A stretch of 64,000 bases of DNA from NCBI RefSeq assembly GCF_932526225.1, contig NC_064040.1:16222994-16286993 (forward strand), read 5' to 3'. Shown here piece after piece: positions 44,201 through 57,620 of the stretch. This DNA comes from Nematostella vectensis. Lineage: Eukaryota; Cnidaria; Anthozoa; Actiniaria; Edwardsiidae. The first letter of the stretch is position 1. Each line of letters begins with the position of its first letter. Made by a program: the position numbers and the translations under genes. The notes beneath the pieces were generated by a model. The model did no database searches, was not told where the DNA came from, and saw nothing but the letters and a program-made list of their open reading frames with translations.

Positions 44201-46043
44201 GACAGTTGTAGGAGATAAAATTCAGTGTCACTGATAACGATTTTATAGTATATACATGCAAGGAAAAACGTTCAATTCCGACTACAAAGCTCAAATTAGA
44301 TTCGCTTGCCCTTTCTCCACAAATATACAATACTTTGAACTCACTAGGTCAACAATTTACTGGGTTATTTGAATAAATTGAGAACTGTTGACATTTAGCA
44401 GCATATGTAGAAAAATCCTAAAATTACGATTTAATAGTGTACACAGACAACCTTTTGCAAAAATTGCAGCGCGTGCAAAATACTGCAGCTAGAGTTATTT
44501 TTCGAGAGAGTAAATTCAGCCACATAACACCAATTCTTAAAAGCCTTCAGTGGTTGCCGATTGTCTACCGAATTCGATATAAACTGTCATTGATAGGGCC
44601 ATACCTGGCAATTCACCCAGTTACATAAAGGATTTTATTAACGTTTCAAACAATAGAACTTATAGTTTTAGATCAAATAACAACATGACCCTTAGATGCA
44701 CCATCAAGTCAAAAAATTCTTTTGAAGATCGTGCATTTCCAGTCGCTGCGCCCCGTCTGCGGAATAGTCTTCCGTAAGAAGTAAGCTGCACAAATTCTAT
44801 ATATAGTTTTAAAAAGGCACTTAAGACATTTTTATTTAAAAAAACATTTAATTTATAACTAGTTTATTTTTTCCATATATTTTTATCATAGCTCTATTTC
44901 AATTATATTATTCATAGTTTTATCATAGTTTGCCATTAGTTTTATTTTTTACTCGACGAAATGCGCAAGGAAGTCCATTTACTGGGTTATTTGAATAAAT
45001 TGAAAACTGTCGGGCATTATAGTCCATCCAAGACCTGTCCCGACTGTCGGGCATAAAGCCATTGCGTTTTTCATTTAGCAATTTTAAGCCAAAAATGTAA
45101 GTTTTGACTTCAAAACCCTCCCACCATTATTTCGCCATCAATCGCCGAACGGACACAGGTAATGAAAAAAGTTACTGATGAGTTCGTTCTGTGTATAGGA
45201 ATTTCTATTCCGCCACACGGTAGACCGAGAAATAACTATTTTATCTGCTACTTCACGTATTGACATATTTTGCACTTTAGTGAGGTAAGATATGACCTTT
45301 CGTTTCCGAATCCACGCGACCCCTTTTCAGTGTGACCTTAGATTTCATAACAAATTTTTGTCCTTGACTTGTGCTTAGGCGAACATAAATTATTAAATGA
45401 TTGCACAATATATTATTATGTATAGTCCTTTGCGCTAGTTTGGTAAGGGATGTATGTTTTTATTAGCACACCTAACGTAATGTAAGTAAAATGTAATTTA
45501 TTTCTGAATTGGTACACGTTTGCACCGGTCACGGTGCAAACCCTCAGACAATCCGCAACAAAAGTAAGTAGGACATTTTACATAACAACACTTTACCCTC
45601 TTTTCCCCCTAATTAATATTGGTTATAGGCGACTTTTAGCTCAAAACACAAGCAGTTGCTAGGTGTTCATTCGCCCTCCAACATTAAGGAGGGGGGGAGG
45701 GAAGGTGTCCGTTTCTTGTAACAGATTGTAGATATTTCCCTACCTTTTTAATGGCTCTCTTGCAGTGTGCTCGTAGATAATCGGCGTGTTTTTTCGCTCG
45801 TTTCACAGCATCCTTAGATCCCATGGCTCTGTACGTATGTACTGAGGGTTGCTGAGGAACGAATACAACTATTTTCCTGGGCTCTTTGCCGAGAAACTCG
45901 ACGTACTGTTCAATAATAGGCTGTTTGTAGTATGGGTTACCAGGGCTCATCCCAAACAGCACGACGCCTTTCTCCTCCAATACTCGGTCCCCAGTCGTGA
46001 ATATCAGCCCGCCATCTTGGTGGTGTTCATGCTTAAGTGGCAT
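38260..46043 (-). CDS. Cyclodipeptide synthase, copy 3 (three exons)
   Basis: Exons 46043-45744, 42258-42054 and 38477-38260, phases 0 and 1. Intact, about 240 aa. Exons 1 and 2 encode the same residues as copy 2. Exon 3 has Leu175 (DLYND), Ile for Met at 217 (WPILEKLING) and ends CIIC. All catalytic positions (Ser33, Asn36, Tyr187, Glu191, Tyr211, His212) are kept. Intron 1 is 3.5 kb with the shared 2.7-kb block; intron 2 is 3.6 kb with the gypsy remnant. AATAAA is at 38125-38130. Confidence 0.9.
39100..41273. mobile_element. Scrambled Ty3/gypsy remnant in intron 2 of CDPS copy 3
   Basis: gag, zinc knuckles and protease on the minus strand (about 40220 down to 39100), with RNase H linker and integrase on the plus strand (about 40230-41273). 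It shares with copy 4 a short insertion in the linker (a duplicated TGATGGTATA near 40465-40495) and altered bases near 40280, so copies 3 and 4 are closest for this segment. Confidence 0.85.
42612..45360. other. 2.7-kb block in intron 1 of CDPS copy 3
   Basis: Near-identical to 28800-31545. It contains the MITE-like inverted-repeat element (42690-43760), the ~214-bp duplication (44040-44400) and the LINE RT fragment (44412-44870). Small differences from copy 2, including a 9-12-bp deletion near 43930, show it is a separate copy. Confidence 0.8.
44412..44870 (+). pseudogene. LINE reverse transcriptase C-terminal fragment, copy 3
   Basis: Same as at 30600-31060: LQRVQNTAARVIF, HITPILKSLQWLPIV, then VAAPRLWNSLP in a shifted frame. 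Non-functional. Confidence 0.85.
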
Positions 46044-48890
46044 TGTATAAATGAACGCAAGGTGGAAAAGGTAAGTTGTACACCTTGGTGAACTTTTGAG
46101 AGATACAGGCGGTTGAAGAAGAGATGTTCACGTCTTTGTGAGACAGACGTTGTGCTTGTTAGAATATTATTAGGTTCTATGGTCCTATGGTCCTATTGTC
46201 CTATTGTCACGTCCACACAACCACGCATTTATTACTATATAGGTTATCCTGTAATGACGGACGTGTGGTCGCGACCATATGACCTCCTCCTCCTCCTGTT
46301 AAAAGCGATATTCTAAGTCATACACGCAAAAAGTGCGATGTTATAAGCGGAAAAGTGCCATATTATGAGATATAATGTGCGGTGTTTTGAAGCAAATTGT
46401 CTCATGTCGTGACGCCAAGAGTCAGATGTTGTTGGCGATTTGCATAATGTGCCATGACGCAAGCCTAAACATCCAATCGTGTGTGACAAATAGTCACATG
46501 TCGTTGTGCAAAAAGTCCAATGTCGTAACGCAAAAAGTGCAATCTCGTGAAGCACAAAGTGCGTTTGCAAAAAGTGAGTTTTTTTCTACATAGACCAGCA
46601 TGCTTTGCGAATAGACTAGAAACGTAATTGCGAAATCCTGAGCTTAAATTTTTAGATTCTAGATTTCCAGTCGTTTCTCGAGTTTGATATCTTGACGTTT
46701 TTTTATCTCTTTGTGTGGATGATTTATAGCTTGCTTCCCTTGTAATCTATAGGTTTCATTATTTAGTGCATTGTTTAGTGCGTAAAAAATGTTCTTCTAA
46801 GAGCGTGTTTTGTTCTTGTGACAATTCGCAATAATTATAAATTGTACGAAAAAAATTATAAACATTTTTTTTCTCTGTATTGTTTGGAATCATAGACGCT
46901 TTCAAAATATTCATTCTGCTTTGCAGAAATATAGATGCGTTACTTTTTGCCTTGTAATATCGTTTCGAAATTATTAACAGCGTATATCTTATTGCTTTGA
47001 TCACAATTGTGATCGAAAAAGGAGTGTTTGCCGAAAAGTTGGGCGATTCGCGCGCAAATGGTGTTCAAAAGCTTATAAAAAATATTAATAAAAATCACCG
47101 CTCCAATTGCTCCAGGATTCCTTTTGGATACTTTGCTCAGGTTACACTCAGCTTTTTTCTGGGGAAGATTCAAACTCCACAATCAATTATATGTGTATTT
47201 TGGGTGGGAGCGTCCTATTTTGTATGGGAATGTCTAATGTTTATCACCCACTTGTATAACTCTTGACGTAACAAGTGATATGCAAATTAGATATTCGGAT
47301 GTCGCCGGTTTCATGCGAAAATTTGCCAAAATTGCTCATTATAAAAGGATCAAAAATCAGGTTTCCGTTAAAATCAAGTATCGAAAATTGGAGGAATTAT
47401 TGTTGGGATATTACGCTACTATACTAACTAGTCAATTTGTCAAAATAAGCAACAGAGAATTTTGTGTCACGTTCTCTTTAATGAAATATTATTTTGATGA
47501 CGCCAGCATATATTTTCTTCTAGTGACGTCATTGATGAATCATGTCACGTGACTATATTGGTGCAACCCCCTTGACTCCTTCATGACACATACCAAGATT
47601 GTTTGCCATACGATGTTTCGTTTATAAGACATGGATAATTTTGTCCTTAACGAAACCGGAATAGTTTTGCTTTTAGTGACTTCATTGATGACGTCACAAA
47701 TCACGTGACCATTTTTTGCACCCCTTTGACACAAACATGACGCCTGCCAAGTTTGGTTGTGAAACATTGTGTCTTTAAAAAGATATGAATGTTTTTGCTT
47801 TAAATCACGTTTTTTTTTTTGCTTTAAAAGACGTCACCGACCATATTGTTGCTTCCCCTTTGACACCTACATGTCACCTAACAAGTTTGGTTGCCATACG
47901 ATGTTACTTCGTTAAATATAAATATGTTTTATTTTGATGACGTCTGCATAACCACGTGACCACAGTTTTGCACCTCCCTTGACACATACGTGACGGGTTT
48001 GGTTGTCATACACGGGACACACCTTTTTGGGGGACGGACGGACAGACGGACATCGCGTTAGTAAGACACGAGTCGATGGGTTGCTACCATATTTTTCTTG
48101 TACCACTTTTTCTTAGGTATGGGGCTCCGTGTGGGAGCTCCGCTAAAAACTGATAATTCGTCTGTTTCAACTGCTATCTATCTAAAATCTAGAGACCACG
48201 CCCCTTGCTATCATTTAGGGGTCCACATCCATGCAAGTAAGACCTATTTTGCTATTCCTATGGGTTTAAATTTATTTTATTTTTTTTCGACGAGCATATG
48301 TGACCTTTCTGTGGTGCTCAGGCTTCTTCCGATTACCGAATAATTGCAGTTACTAGTAATGATTTTTATAGATTGTTGGAGATTTTTTATACATTTTGTT
48401 CACGTTTTTGTTGTCATCTACTGTCTCAAAGCCGTGCTACAAGGAATAAAACAATTAGAATGGAGATAGGAGTGGCGAACACCAAGGATGGCTTTCCTCC
48501 CCCCTAAAACAACAGTCTTTTAAAAGAAACTTACCATGTACCGTCGTGACAGAGCTGTGGCAGGCCTCGAAATATTGGGGGGGGGGGGGGGGGGGCGGGG
48601 CACGATAAAGAAACTTTAAGAAAATATGGGGGGCAGAGCCACGGCCTTACTGTTCATTTCCTTATAGTTGTTTAATATATTGGGGGGGGGGGGGGGGGGG
48701 CACGTGTCCACAGTTCCGAGCTCTTGCTACGGCCCTGCATGGTGAATTTTAAGGTTGTTAACATTCATTCTGCTTGTTATTATTGCTCTCCTGGGAGTCC
48801 AGTTCTCACAGTATAAAATGAGTTTAAGGTATCGTGTGTTATGTATTGGTTTATGTTACCATGGAGATAGAGTGCAATCTGGCAGCGGGC
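46044..48890. other. Region upstream of CDPS copy 3
   Basis: Equivalent of 16199-18500 plus about 515 bp missing from copy 1 (47996-48510). It contains the AAAAAGTGC-rich degenerate repeat (46320-46590), the TGACGTCA-type units (47490-48060), a GGACGGACGGACAGACGGAC stretch at about 48032, and two long G runs (48578-48597 and 48681-48701) that are much longer than in copy 1. No gene recognised. Confidence 0.45.
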
Positions 48891-48891
48891 G

Positions 48892-49510
48892 ATGGACCAG
48901 GTCCTACAAGGTATACCACACGTGCAGTGTTACCTTGACGATATAATCATCACAGGCTCCAGCCTGGAAGAGCATGTCTCCACTCTGGACAAGGTTTTGG
49001 GCGGACTGGAGGACTTTGGCTTTAGGGTCAACAGAAAGAAGTGCACATTCATGCGTGGTTTAGTGCAATGGTCTCCATCTGTCAAAGAGCAAGACCGAAG
49101 CTATGACACAGCTCCGCAGCCCAGAGAGTGTTGGAGTGCTGCGCTCCTTCTTAGGAATGGTACAGTACTACTCACGGTTCGTACCTGATTTGGCAACTCA
49201 CCTAGCACCCTTACGCAAACTACTACAGAAGGGTGTGTCGTTGGTCTGGGGTGTGGTGCAGGAGCAGAGTTTCAGGAAGGTCAAGGGCATGCTGTCGGAG
49301 GAGCGTGTCCTTACACACTTTGACCCGGACTTACCGTTGATCCTCGCCTGCGACAATTCCTCTTATGGGCTAGGGGCGGTCCTGGCACATGTGTTGGTAG
49401 ATGGTAGTGAAAGACCAATTGCATACGCATCCCGCTCATTGTGCAAGGCAATGAGAAAATATGCTCAAATTGAAAAAGACGCTCTGAGTTTGTACTGGGG
49501 CAGAACACCG
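48892..49510 (+). pseudogene. Ty3/gypsy reverse transcriptase-RNase H fragment (copy 3)
   Basis: Same as 18503-19110, with the YLDD motif and the frameshift before LRSFLGMVQYYSRF. Here the downstream sequence is intact and reads on into the copy 3/4 junction at GCAGAACACCGGCTTC. Confidence 0.85.
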
Positions 49511-50599
49511 GCTTCTTTGAGGTTTGGTGAAGTCTATCATTTTTTTTGGTATGACCTTCTTAAAACTGCTTGTATTGACAGTTTTTCAAAACTTACAAAA
49601 CTAGTGCAAACGGGCCCTTAGTTCTCGTGATCCGGAAAAGTTTATTCAAGAGCGATATTTATTCACAAACATTTTTCCGACATTTTGTTGGTGATTAAAA
49701 TGTGAGTAGCTAGGCTAAAATCGTTGAAAACTATACAAACTTCGTCAACAAACTCACTGAAAAAAAAATCTATTTTTGGAATATTCAGGGCCGACATATC
49801 ATAATTGTGCAAGCAACAACATTTGACTTGCGCCATTAGCTGGCTGCAGTATACCAATAAACGAGTTCTGTCTAAGTTTATACTGTATATTATAAATTTT
49901 ATTTATCGTGTGAGCTGGAATTACAGTTCGTCCAAATAACTCATTGAAGCCTGGAATTCCCCAAAACTCCGAATACAGTAATTTCCAAATAAACTAACTG
50001 AAGGGCCGGCTAAAAAACGCAAGCAGTAAACTCGGGAATTGCAAGTGATTTGCAGTGATAACATTCGACAAAAGTGTTTTATTTTTTGTTTTCGCATTCC
50101 GGCGGGAGACAATATCGCCGTAAAGAAAGGGACAGCGCATCAAATTCACCGAGAAAATGTCAAGCGTTAACACAAGTAGGGCTTATAAAATATACTAATT
50201 AGTTTTGTTTAGTTTTTTTTTCATTTATTTGCCTTAATTATACAGATATAAATACTTGTTGAAATACTGCAAACTGGTCAGAAAGCATTTAAAACGATTA
50301 AAATAGTGGACCGCCATGTTTGTTATTTTTTGGGAATCAATTCAGACTAAAAAAAGAGAAATTGATAAAGGAAACAAAGTGACCCTCTTCTATGTTTGAG
50401 TTATACAATTATAAAATCGTCTCTAGGAAACTTGAGGTCATCTTGAGCAAATGAGGTTCCACCTTTATTTACTCCTTTTGTTACCAATGTCCCCTCCTGC
50501 CTCAATCTCTTTAAAGGGGGGGTAGGAAACGCGGGATGGACATAACTCTGCGACTGCAAAGGAGCCTTCTGTTATTCCCAACACGTCTTGTTTGAAAGC

Positions 50600-53500
50600 T
50601 CAGCAGATGATACAGAAACCATATCCCTGTCTTGGCTTGCCGTCATATTCCCCATTGATTAATTTCTCAAGCATGGGCCATGAGCGATGATAGATGAAGG
50701 TTACTTCGTCTGCGTCGTACAGAGCCTTGCTGGCTAATATGTAGGCGAACTCCTCGATTATATACAACACTGCTTCTCTAATGCTGTCGTCATTATAAAC
50801 ATCGGGATAAAAATCCGCTATAAAAAAAAACAAAAAGAAACAACATCAACACCAGGTTACTTGCTAACATTAAATAAAATGCTACTGAGTGGTGGCTTGT
50901 TTCTTATATTCTGAGTATCAAGTTTCGTGTTCGCTTTATGTTATTTCGTTTTTTTTTTGCTTTTACTATAGTGAAGAGAAAAAAATCATTTTACGTAATA
51001 TCACAGGTAAACATGAAAATACCATGTGCATTATATATACATCAACCAAAAAAGAAAAAGCGCTTGATACAATAGATTGGTCGAAGGAAGAATAAGATAC
51101 AATTACAGAGCTAGTGATTGCACTATCCATGGTTTCGGATTTAACCAGATAGTATCGGATCTAACTAAGAATTTTACTTAGAACTGATCCACATGAGAGC
51201 GGCCATTACAACAGTACCTCAACCCGCGCACAATTACTCTACTAACAGGGGATAGGGTAAGAAACAAACACTACATTCCGTCCCTTCTTAGACAAATAGT
51301 TCCTAAACTATTTAAATATTGTAAATAGTACAGAAGTATCATACAAGACACCCTAATGTGTGGTTACTGTCCAGTGTCAATTATCTAATATCCTACAATA
51401 AAGTCATCAAATCTTGCAGGCGACTTTCTAGTAGTTCTTTGAACTACTTCTTACTCAATTTATTCCGTAAGTGGTAGGGTACGCGACGCTTAGGCTAAAT
51501 TCAGGTTCTTCATTTGCATCAATTGGAATCTTAAGTAGGTAGTCCTTTAGTTTTCCAATGCCTCCACAGCAACCCGGATACTTAAATACTAAAATATCAG
51601 TTACTGTCTGATTTTGATGTACAGCATTTACATTTTGGTGTCCCAGCCTTAAGACCCCTAATTCTAACGCCGTTGCTCGTCCTAGAAAAGATTATCCCTT
51701 TCCTTCAATAGCTATATATTCCACATTGTCCAAAACATTTTGTCCCCAAATCACTTGTTCAGTAAACTTGCCAATTATAGGTAGAGGATCTTTACTGCCA
51801 TAAGGGTACATGTTCGGTTTGCACTTTGCTGATTCACAGACGATATGTTGAGTCTTCAACTGTTCCCAATGTGTCTGATCAATAATATTGCAAGTGGCAC
51901 CAGAGTCAATAACCATTGAAACAGGTATTCCCCCAACGTTCACTGTTATTTTAGCATGACCGTTTGAATCACCATAACCAGTACCGGTCACAGGCGTACC
52001 TGACATCATTCTGTTCGACTTTCCTGACTTCCAGTTTTGGTGGATGCCTATTTTGTTTGCTCTTACAAACTCTCTGAACGCGATCCATTCCTTTACACTT
52101 GTGGAAGGTCTGGCCCCAAGGATTACAGCCTTTTTCATTGGACATATGACCTTCTTGACCACACCGAAAACACTTGCCATCAAACTTCTTAGATCGTCCA
52201 GACTTGTTTTGCCGACCAGCAGATTCCTTCTTGTTGAAAACTCGGGTAACTTCCTTCTTGTCTCCTAGATCTGCAGTCTGTCTATCGTTTTTCCCTTCAA
52301 TATCCCCAGCTTGACGTTCTGCATCCTCCAAAGGTCAAGCAATTTCTCACAACTGGCTCAGGGTTAATACTCGTCTCTTCTTAAGTCGTTTGAGCCGCAG
52401 GTCATGTGACCATACAACCACGTTTAACTTGGTCAAGAATTTGTTCATCCAAGAATTCTGCTTCGCCAAATTCGCCGAATTGGCCTTTCTGTCGAAGCCT
52501 CGTCACGTATTGTTCTACAGTTTTGTTTGGAGACTGCCTTGTTTCACCGAGACTAGCAGAGCAGACCAAGCCCGACCAAGCTCTTAGTTCCCCTACTGGG
52601 TTCCAAGAACCTTGGCGAGTTTACTGCAACTGTCGAACGATTCCAGATGCGGCTGTTGCATTTCGCATACACAATATCACAAGTTCAAGGCAAGAACCTT
52701 GAGCACTGCGGACGCGCTATCCAGAGCTTCTTGCAAAGAATACTCAAACCGGAAGAGCTGAAACTCCAGGAAAAGGTTGACCAATTCATGGACGCCTTCA
52801 TTGATGGTATACCCTCACCTTGATGGTATATTCTCATCTAGCGACCGCCTCTGTCAAATCCGAAAAGAGCAGAGCAAGAATCCGGTCTGCAACATGATCA
52901 AACAGAATTGCACCGAGGGATGCCCGGAAAAGTCGAGCGTTAAAAGTACGCTAAAACCCTACTGGGAAGTCAGAGGAGAGCTGTCAGAACGGACTACTGA
53001 TAAAGGCAGAGCGCATCGTCATCCCGACGTCATTACGGGAAGAAATAGTCCAAGTTATCCACACAGTTCATCAAGGAATCGTCAAATGGCCAGAAGTAAG
53101 TAAAGCAATTGAATAAGCTGAGACGCAGTCCCACTGAGGCACCATACCCTCAAAGCTACCGGAACGTCCGTGGCAGAAAGTAGCGTGTTACAAAAGCGCA
53201 ACATACTTACTGGTGATCGACTCCCTCTCGAGGTATGTTGAGGTGTCACGTCTATCTAATACAAAGTCTAAGGGTATCATTGAACACTTGAAAGCCATAT
53301 TCGCAAGGCATGGTTATCCCGAGAGTTCATGACAGATAATGGCCCACAATATGCCACAGCAATATTTGCGCAATTTGCCAAGTCATATGGTTTTACTCCT
53401 GTGACAAGTAGTCTTCACTTCCCAAGATCCAATGGGGATGTAGAGAGAGGGGTCCAGACAGCAATGAACCTGATCAAGAAGTCGAAAGACCCCTATCAAG

Positions 53501-56139
53501 CGCTGCTAGCCTTCAGATCAACGCCACTAGAGCACGGAGTATCGCCAGCAGAACTACTATTTGGCCGCCGCATTCGTACAACAGTACCAGGTACACCTCC
53601 CAATCTATAACCAGCGTGGCCTAATCTAGAGTCTGCAACAGATAGGCACACTTGCTGCTTTTTATTTTACACCTGTTGCTGCAACCAGAAGATAGAAGTA
53701 ATGGTTAAACTAGAATAAGTTTTGATAAGTGTCCTCTTACATTACCCCTGTAAAGTGAAATAAATATTAGAAAATATGTCCTGATTTTATAACCTGATGT
53801 TTGCTGCTTATGTTTAGTTCTAATGTCCACGAGTATCTTCTGCTTTGCTGGGTGCTATTTCTGTACAGAACTTGCATAAGCACAGATTATTTTCAGCGAT
53901 GTCTTTTCTTTGTGTCTTCCTTTTCTCTTCTCCCTATTTTTAGTACAATGCTATTCATATTTCACAGAATGCCTGATTAAAAGTACCAAGCTACCGCTTC
54001 ACGCATAATCCTTTAGGAGACACTGCTAAGAAAAAACTGTGGCCATTGCGGGCCCAAGCTCACCAAGTTCTTCCATAGAAGGGACGGGCCCTGTTTAAAA
54101 ACAACTCAAGGAATGAAAATTTTAAAATTTGAATATATCTATTAAATTCAAAAGTTTTACACAGCTTACTCTGGTTTTTAACAGGCCATCCGCACTAAAT
54201 TATTAGTCACATCCTCATACCCTCATCCTCAAAACACACTATCATAAGTCGAAATATCTGGCCTTCCTCAAAGGCGCGAGATATCTTGTTTCTTCAAATA
54301 CCATGGAACCCCGACAACTCGACTTCACACAAATGTCCCTCAGGGGCGGATCTAGCTTTTCGCTGAAAAGGGGGAGGGATGACTCAGTGACAAAGGGGAG
54401 AGGGGTAAATTTGTTTATTCGTGTGACTTTCTGGCAGCCCAAGGGTGGGGGGGTAAACCCCCTAAAGCCTCCCCCTAGATCCGCTATTGCCTACCTGACT
54501 CCTTGTCTGACATCTTGTCGCGGGGAATCTTGCCTAGCACCCTCGCCACCTCCCTTACTGCGTCCTGTCGGAAGAGCGCATGCGTGTGGTATAACCGAGT
54601 CATCTCGTCCAGCTTCTCTTGGTACACAACGTGCGTGGCAACCTCGCGCGGCCAGTCCACGAAATGGAAGTCACCGGGGAGCTCGCGAAGTTTAGACAAC
54701 TAAAAAGACACGGCGTCAGCATTCTTATCAGATTGATTCAAGATAGGGAGAGAAGGTAGAGAAGACCTATATTCCCCTGCTAGCAAAGATTTCTTTCTGC
54801 CTGTTCCTATCATCTCACTTATCCGTGTTGCGTCTTTATGCTTCTTCGCGTTCTCGCTTGTTATTTTATTTCTGTCCGCATGAGAAACCTCTGTCGATAG
54901 CTGCTATGGAACGTAGCATGTTGTCTAGAAAAGTCTTGGGTATGGCTATCTACGACAGTATCACGAAATATACACGTAATCTAATTAAATGTGTACATTT
55001 TTATTGATACGTAGTTAGATTAACTGTTTTTATCATAGGTCATACAAGGTCAACTGGTCCTAATTAAAAAAAACGGGGTTTAGAAGAGGTATTTGCTTTC
55101 GTCGCCATATTATCTTCTAACCAGCTGTAACATAGCTTTTTTCCTGCTGACCCAAACAAACTCCAAGGACACGACACGGATAAGTGAACTGATAAAGAAC
55201 TTACAAAAACGAACAGTAAGAAATCTCTGCCAGCAGGGTTGGTTTAATGTCCCTCTAGGCTTGTATGTAAAACGTGGTATCGCTGTATTGTGACGTCATT
55301 TTCTCGATGCACTTTTTCTTGGTTACAAGTCCCTTTATATTTCTCACTATATTTTCAAAAGTCACACCGTTTTCGTTTAGGGAGGTGTCATTATTTAGCG
55401 GGGGGGGGGGGGGGGTGGGAAGGCTCTGACTTTTTTTAAAATAGGCAAAAACATTTTTGTCCTTCACTTGTGCTTAGGCGAACATAAATTATTAAATGAT
55501 TGCACAATATATTATTATGTTGGTACAATGTACAGTCCTTTGCGCTAAGTTTGGTAAGGGAAGTATGTTTTTATTAGCACACCTAACGTAACCTAACGTT
55601 CTGAATTGGTACACGTTTGCACCCGTCACGGTGCAAGCCCTCAAACAATCCACAACAAAAGTAAGTAGGACATTTTACATAACAACACTTTACCCTCTTT
55701 GCCCCTAATTAATATTGGTTATAGGCGACTTTTAGCTCAAAACACAAGGAGTTGCTAGGTGTTCATTCGCCCTCCAACATTAAGGAGGGGGGGAGGGAAG
55801 GTGTCCGTTTCTTGTAACAGATTGTAGATATTTCCCTACCTTTTTAATGGCTCTCTTGCAGTGTGCTCGTAGATAATCGGCGTGTTTTTTCGCTCGTTTC
55901 ACAGCATCCTTAGATCCCATGGCTCTGTACGTATGTACCGAGGGTTGCTGAGGAACGAATACAGCTATTTTCCTGGGCTCTTTGCCGAGAAACTCGACGT
56001 ACTGTTCAATAATAGGCTGTTTGTAGTATGGGTTACCAGGGCTCATGCCAAACAGCACGACGCCTTTCTCCTCCAATACTCGGTCCCCAGTCGTGAATAT
56101 CAGCCCGCCATCTTGGTGGTGTTCATGTTTAAGTTGCAT
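50600..56139 (-). CDS. Cyclodipeptide synthase, copy 4 (three exons)
   Basis: Exons 56139-55840, 54699-54495 and 50817-50600, phases 0 and 1; intact, about 240 aa. It differs from the other copies at residue 2 (Gln for Pro), residue 59 (Ala for Val in KIAVF), 132 (Asp for Glu), 158 (Ile for Thr) and 162 (Lys for Glu), and ends CIIC. All catalytic residues are kept. A one-base insertion in the leader (GGTAAAGTTG) opens an upstream in-frame ATG at 56415, giving a possible 92-residue extension that the other copies lack; I take 56139 as the start. Intron 1 is short (1.1 kb) as in copy 1. AATAAA is at 50464-50469. Confidence 0.9.
51430..53610. mobile_element. Scrambled Ty3/gypsy remnant in intron 2 of CDPS copy 4
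   Basis: Same head-to-head gag-protease (minus, about 52560-51430) and RNase H-integrase (plus, about 52570-53610) layout. Protease VIDSGATCNIID and integrase TDNGPQYAT are readable. Frame breaks are as in the other copies. Confidence 0.85.
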
Positions 56140-56459
56140 TGCATAAATGAACGCAAGGTGGAAAAGGTAAAGTTGTACACCTTGGTGAACTTTTAAGAGA
56201 TACAGGCGGTTGAAGAAGAGATGTTCACGTCTTTGTGAGACAGACGTTGTGCTTGCTACAATAAGTGTCCTAAGAAGGTCACGTAACACAACCACGCATA
56301 TATTACTATATAGGTTATCCTGTAATGACGGACGTGTGGTCGCGACCATATGACCTTCTCCACGATCAAACGGCAAACGAGTAGCCGAATTGCTGTCATT
56401 AAAACACACACACACAAAACGCTAGCCTGCTGGCCAGTGGGTTCTAAGTATTTTGTAGT

Positions 56460-57620
56460 TGTACTTTAAGTGGCGTCATCGATGACGTCACCTGACAAAT
56501 TCATTGCACCACACTTGATACATACATGACACCTACCAAGTTTGGTTGTCGTACAACGTTTCTTTTATGAAATAAATTTCTATTTTTATGACGTCAGCGT
56601 ATTTTGGCTTTAAGTCTAAAATCACGCGACAATATTGTTCCACCCCCCTTAACACATGAAACATACCAAGTTTGGGTGTCTTAATGATGTTTCGTTTAGG
56701 AATTATGAATAGATGTGACATCTGGAAAGTTTTTCTTAAAGGTCGATGACGTCACACATCACACATTCGTTACACCGCCCTTGACACATTCATGACACCT
56801 ACCAAGTTTGGTTGTTATAAAAAGTTTCTTTCACGAGATTTGAATCATTTTTTATGACGTCAGTATATTCTGGCTTCTAGTGACCACATCGATGACGTCA
56901 CAAATCACCTGACCATATTGTTGCACCCCCTTGACACGAACACGACATCTACCGAGTTTTGGTTGCCATACGATGTTTCTTTAATGAAATATAAACCTGT
57001 AATATATAAACTGAGGAGCGGGCTAACGGCAGCGTTGGTTTGCGAAACATATTTGTATTAAACTACATCAAATGGATTGAGTGTCCAAGTATTGTATAAC
57101 AGCTCCTGTCAAGTAGAGCAATATTTTGGCTCCCGGTGAAAGACTTCAACTGGAATATATATGTATATATTTTTGTGATGACGTCAGTATATTTTTGCTT
57201 CTAGTGACGTCATTGATCACGTGACCAGATTGGTGCACCCCTCTTGACAAACTTTCATGACACATACTAAGAATGGTTGTCATACCAATGGATAATTTTG
57301 TTCTTAACGAAAGTTAAGAACAAAATCACGTGACCAATTTTTTTTGCACCCCTTTGACACGAACATGACGCTTGCCAAGTTGTGTAACAATATTTCCATA
57401 AAGAGATATGAATGTTTTTGCTTTTGAATCATCGACCATATTGTTGCTTCCCCCTTGGCACCTACATGTCACCTAACAACTTTGGTTGCTATACGATGTT
57501 TCCTTCGTGAAATATTCTTTTTTTTACGACTTCAGCATATTTTTGCTCATAGTGACGTCACAAACCACATGACGACAGTTTTGCACCTACCTTGACAAAT
57601 ACATGACATGTTCGGTTGTC
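56460..57620. repeat. TGACGTCA-type ~165-bp units, long run upstream of CDPS copy 4
   Basis: About seven units with GATGACGTCAC, TTGACACATACATGACACCTACC-like and CCAAGTTTGGTTG motifs, interrupted near 57000-57170. Longer and more diverged than the equivalent runs upstream of copies 1 and 3. Confidence 0.75.
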
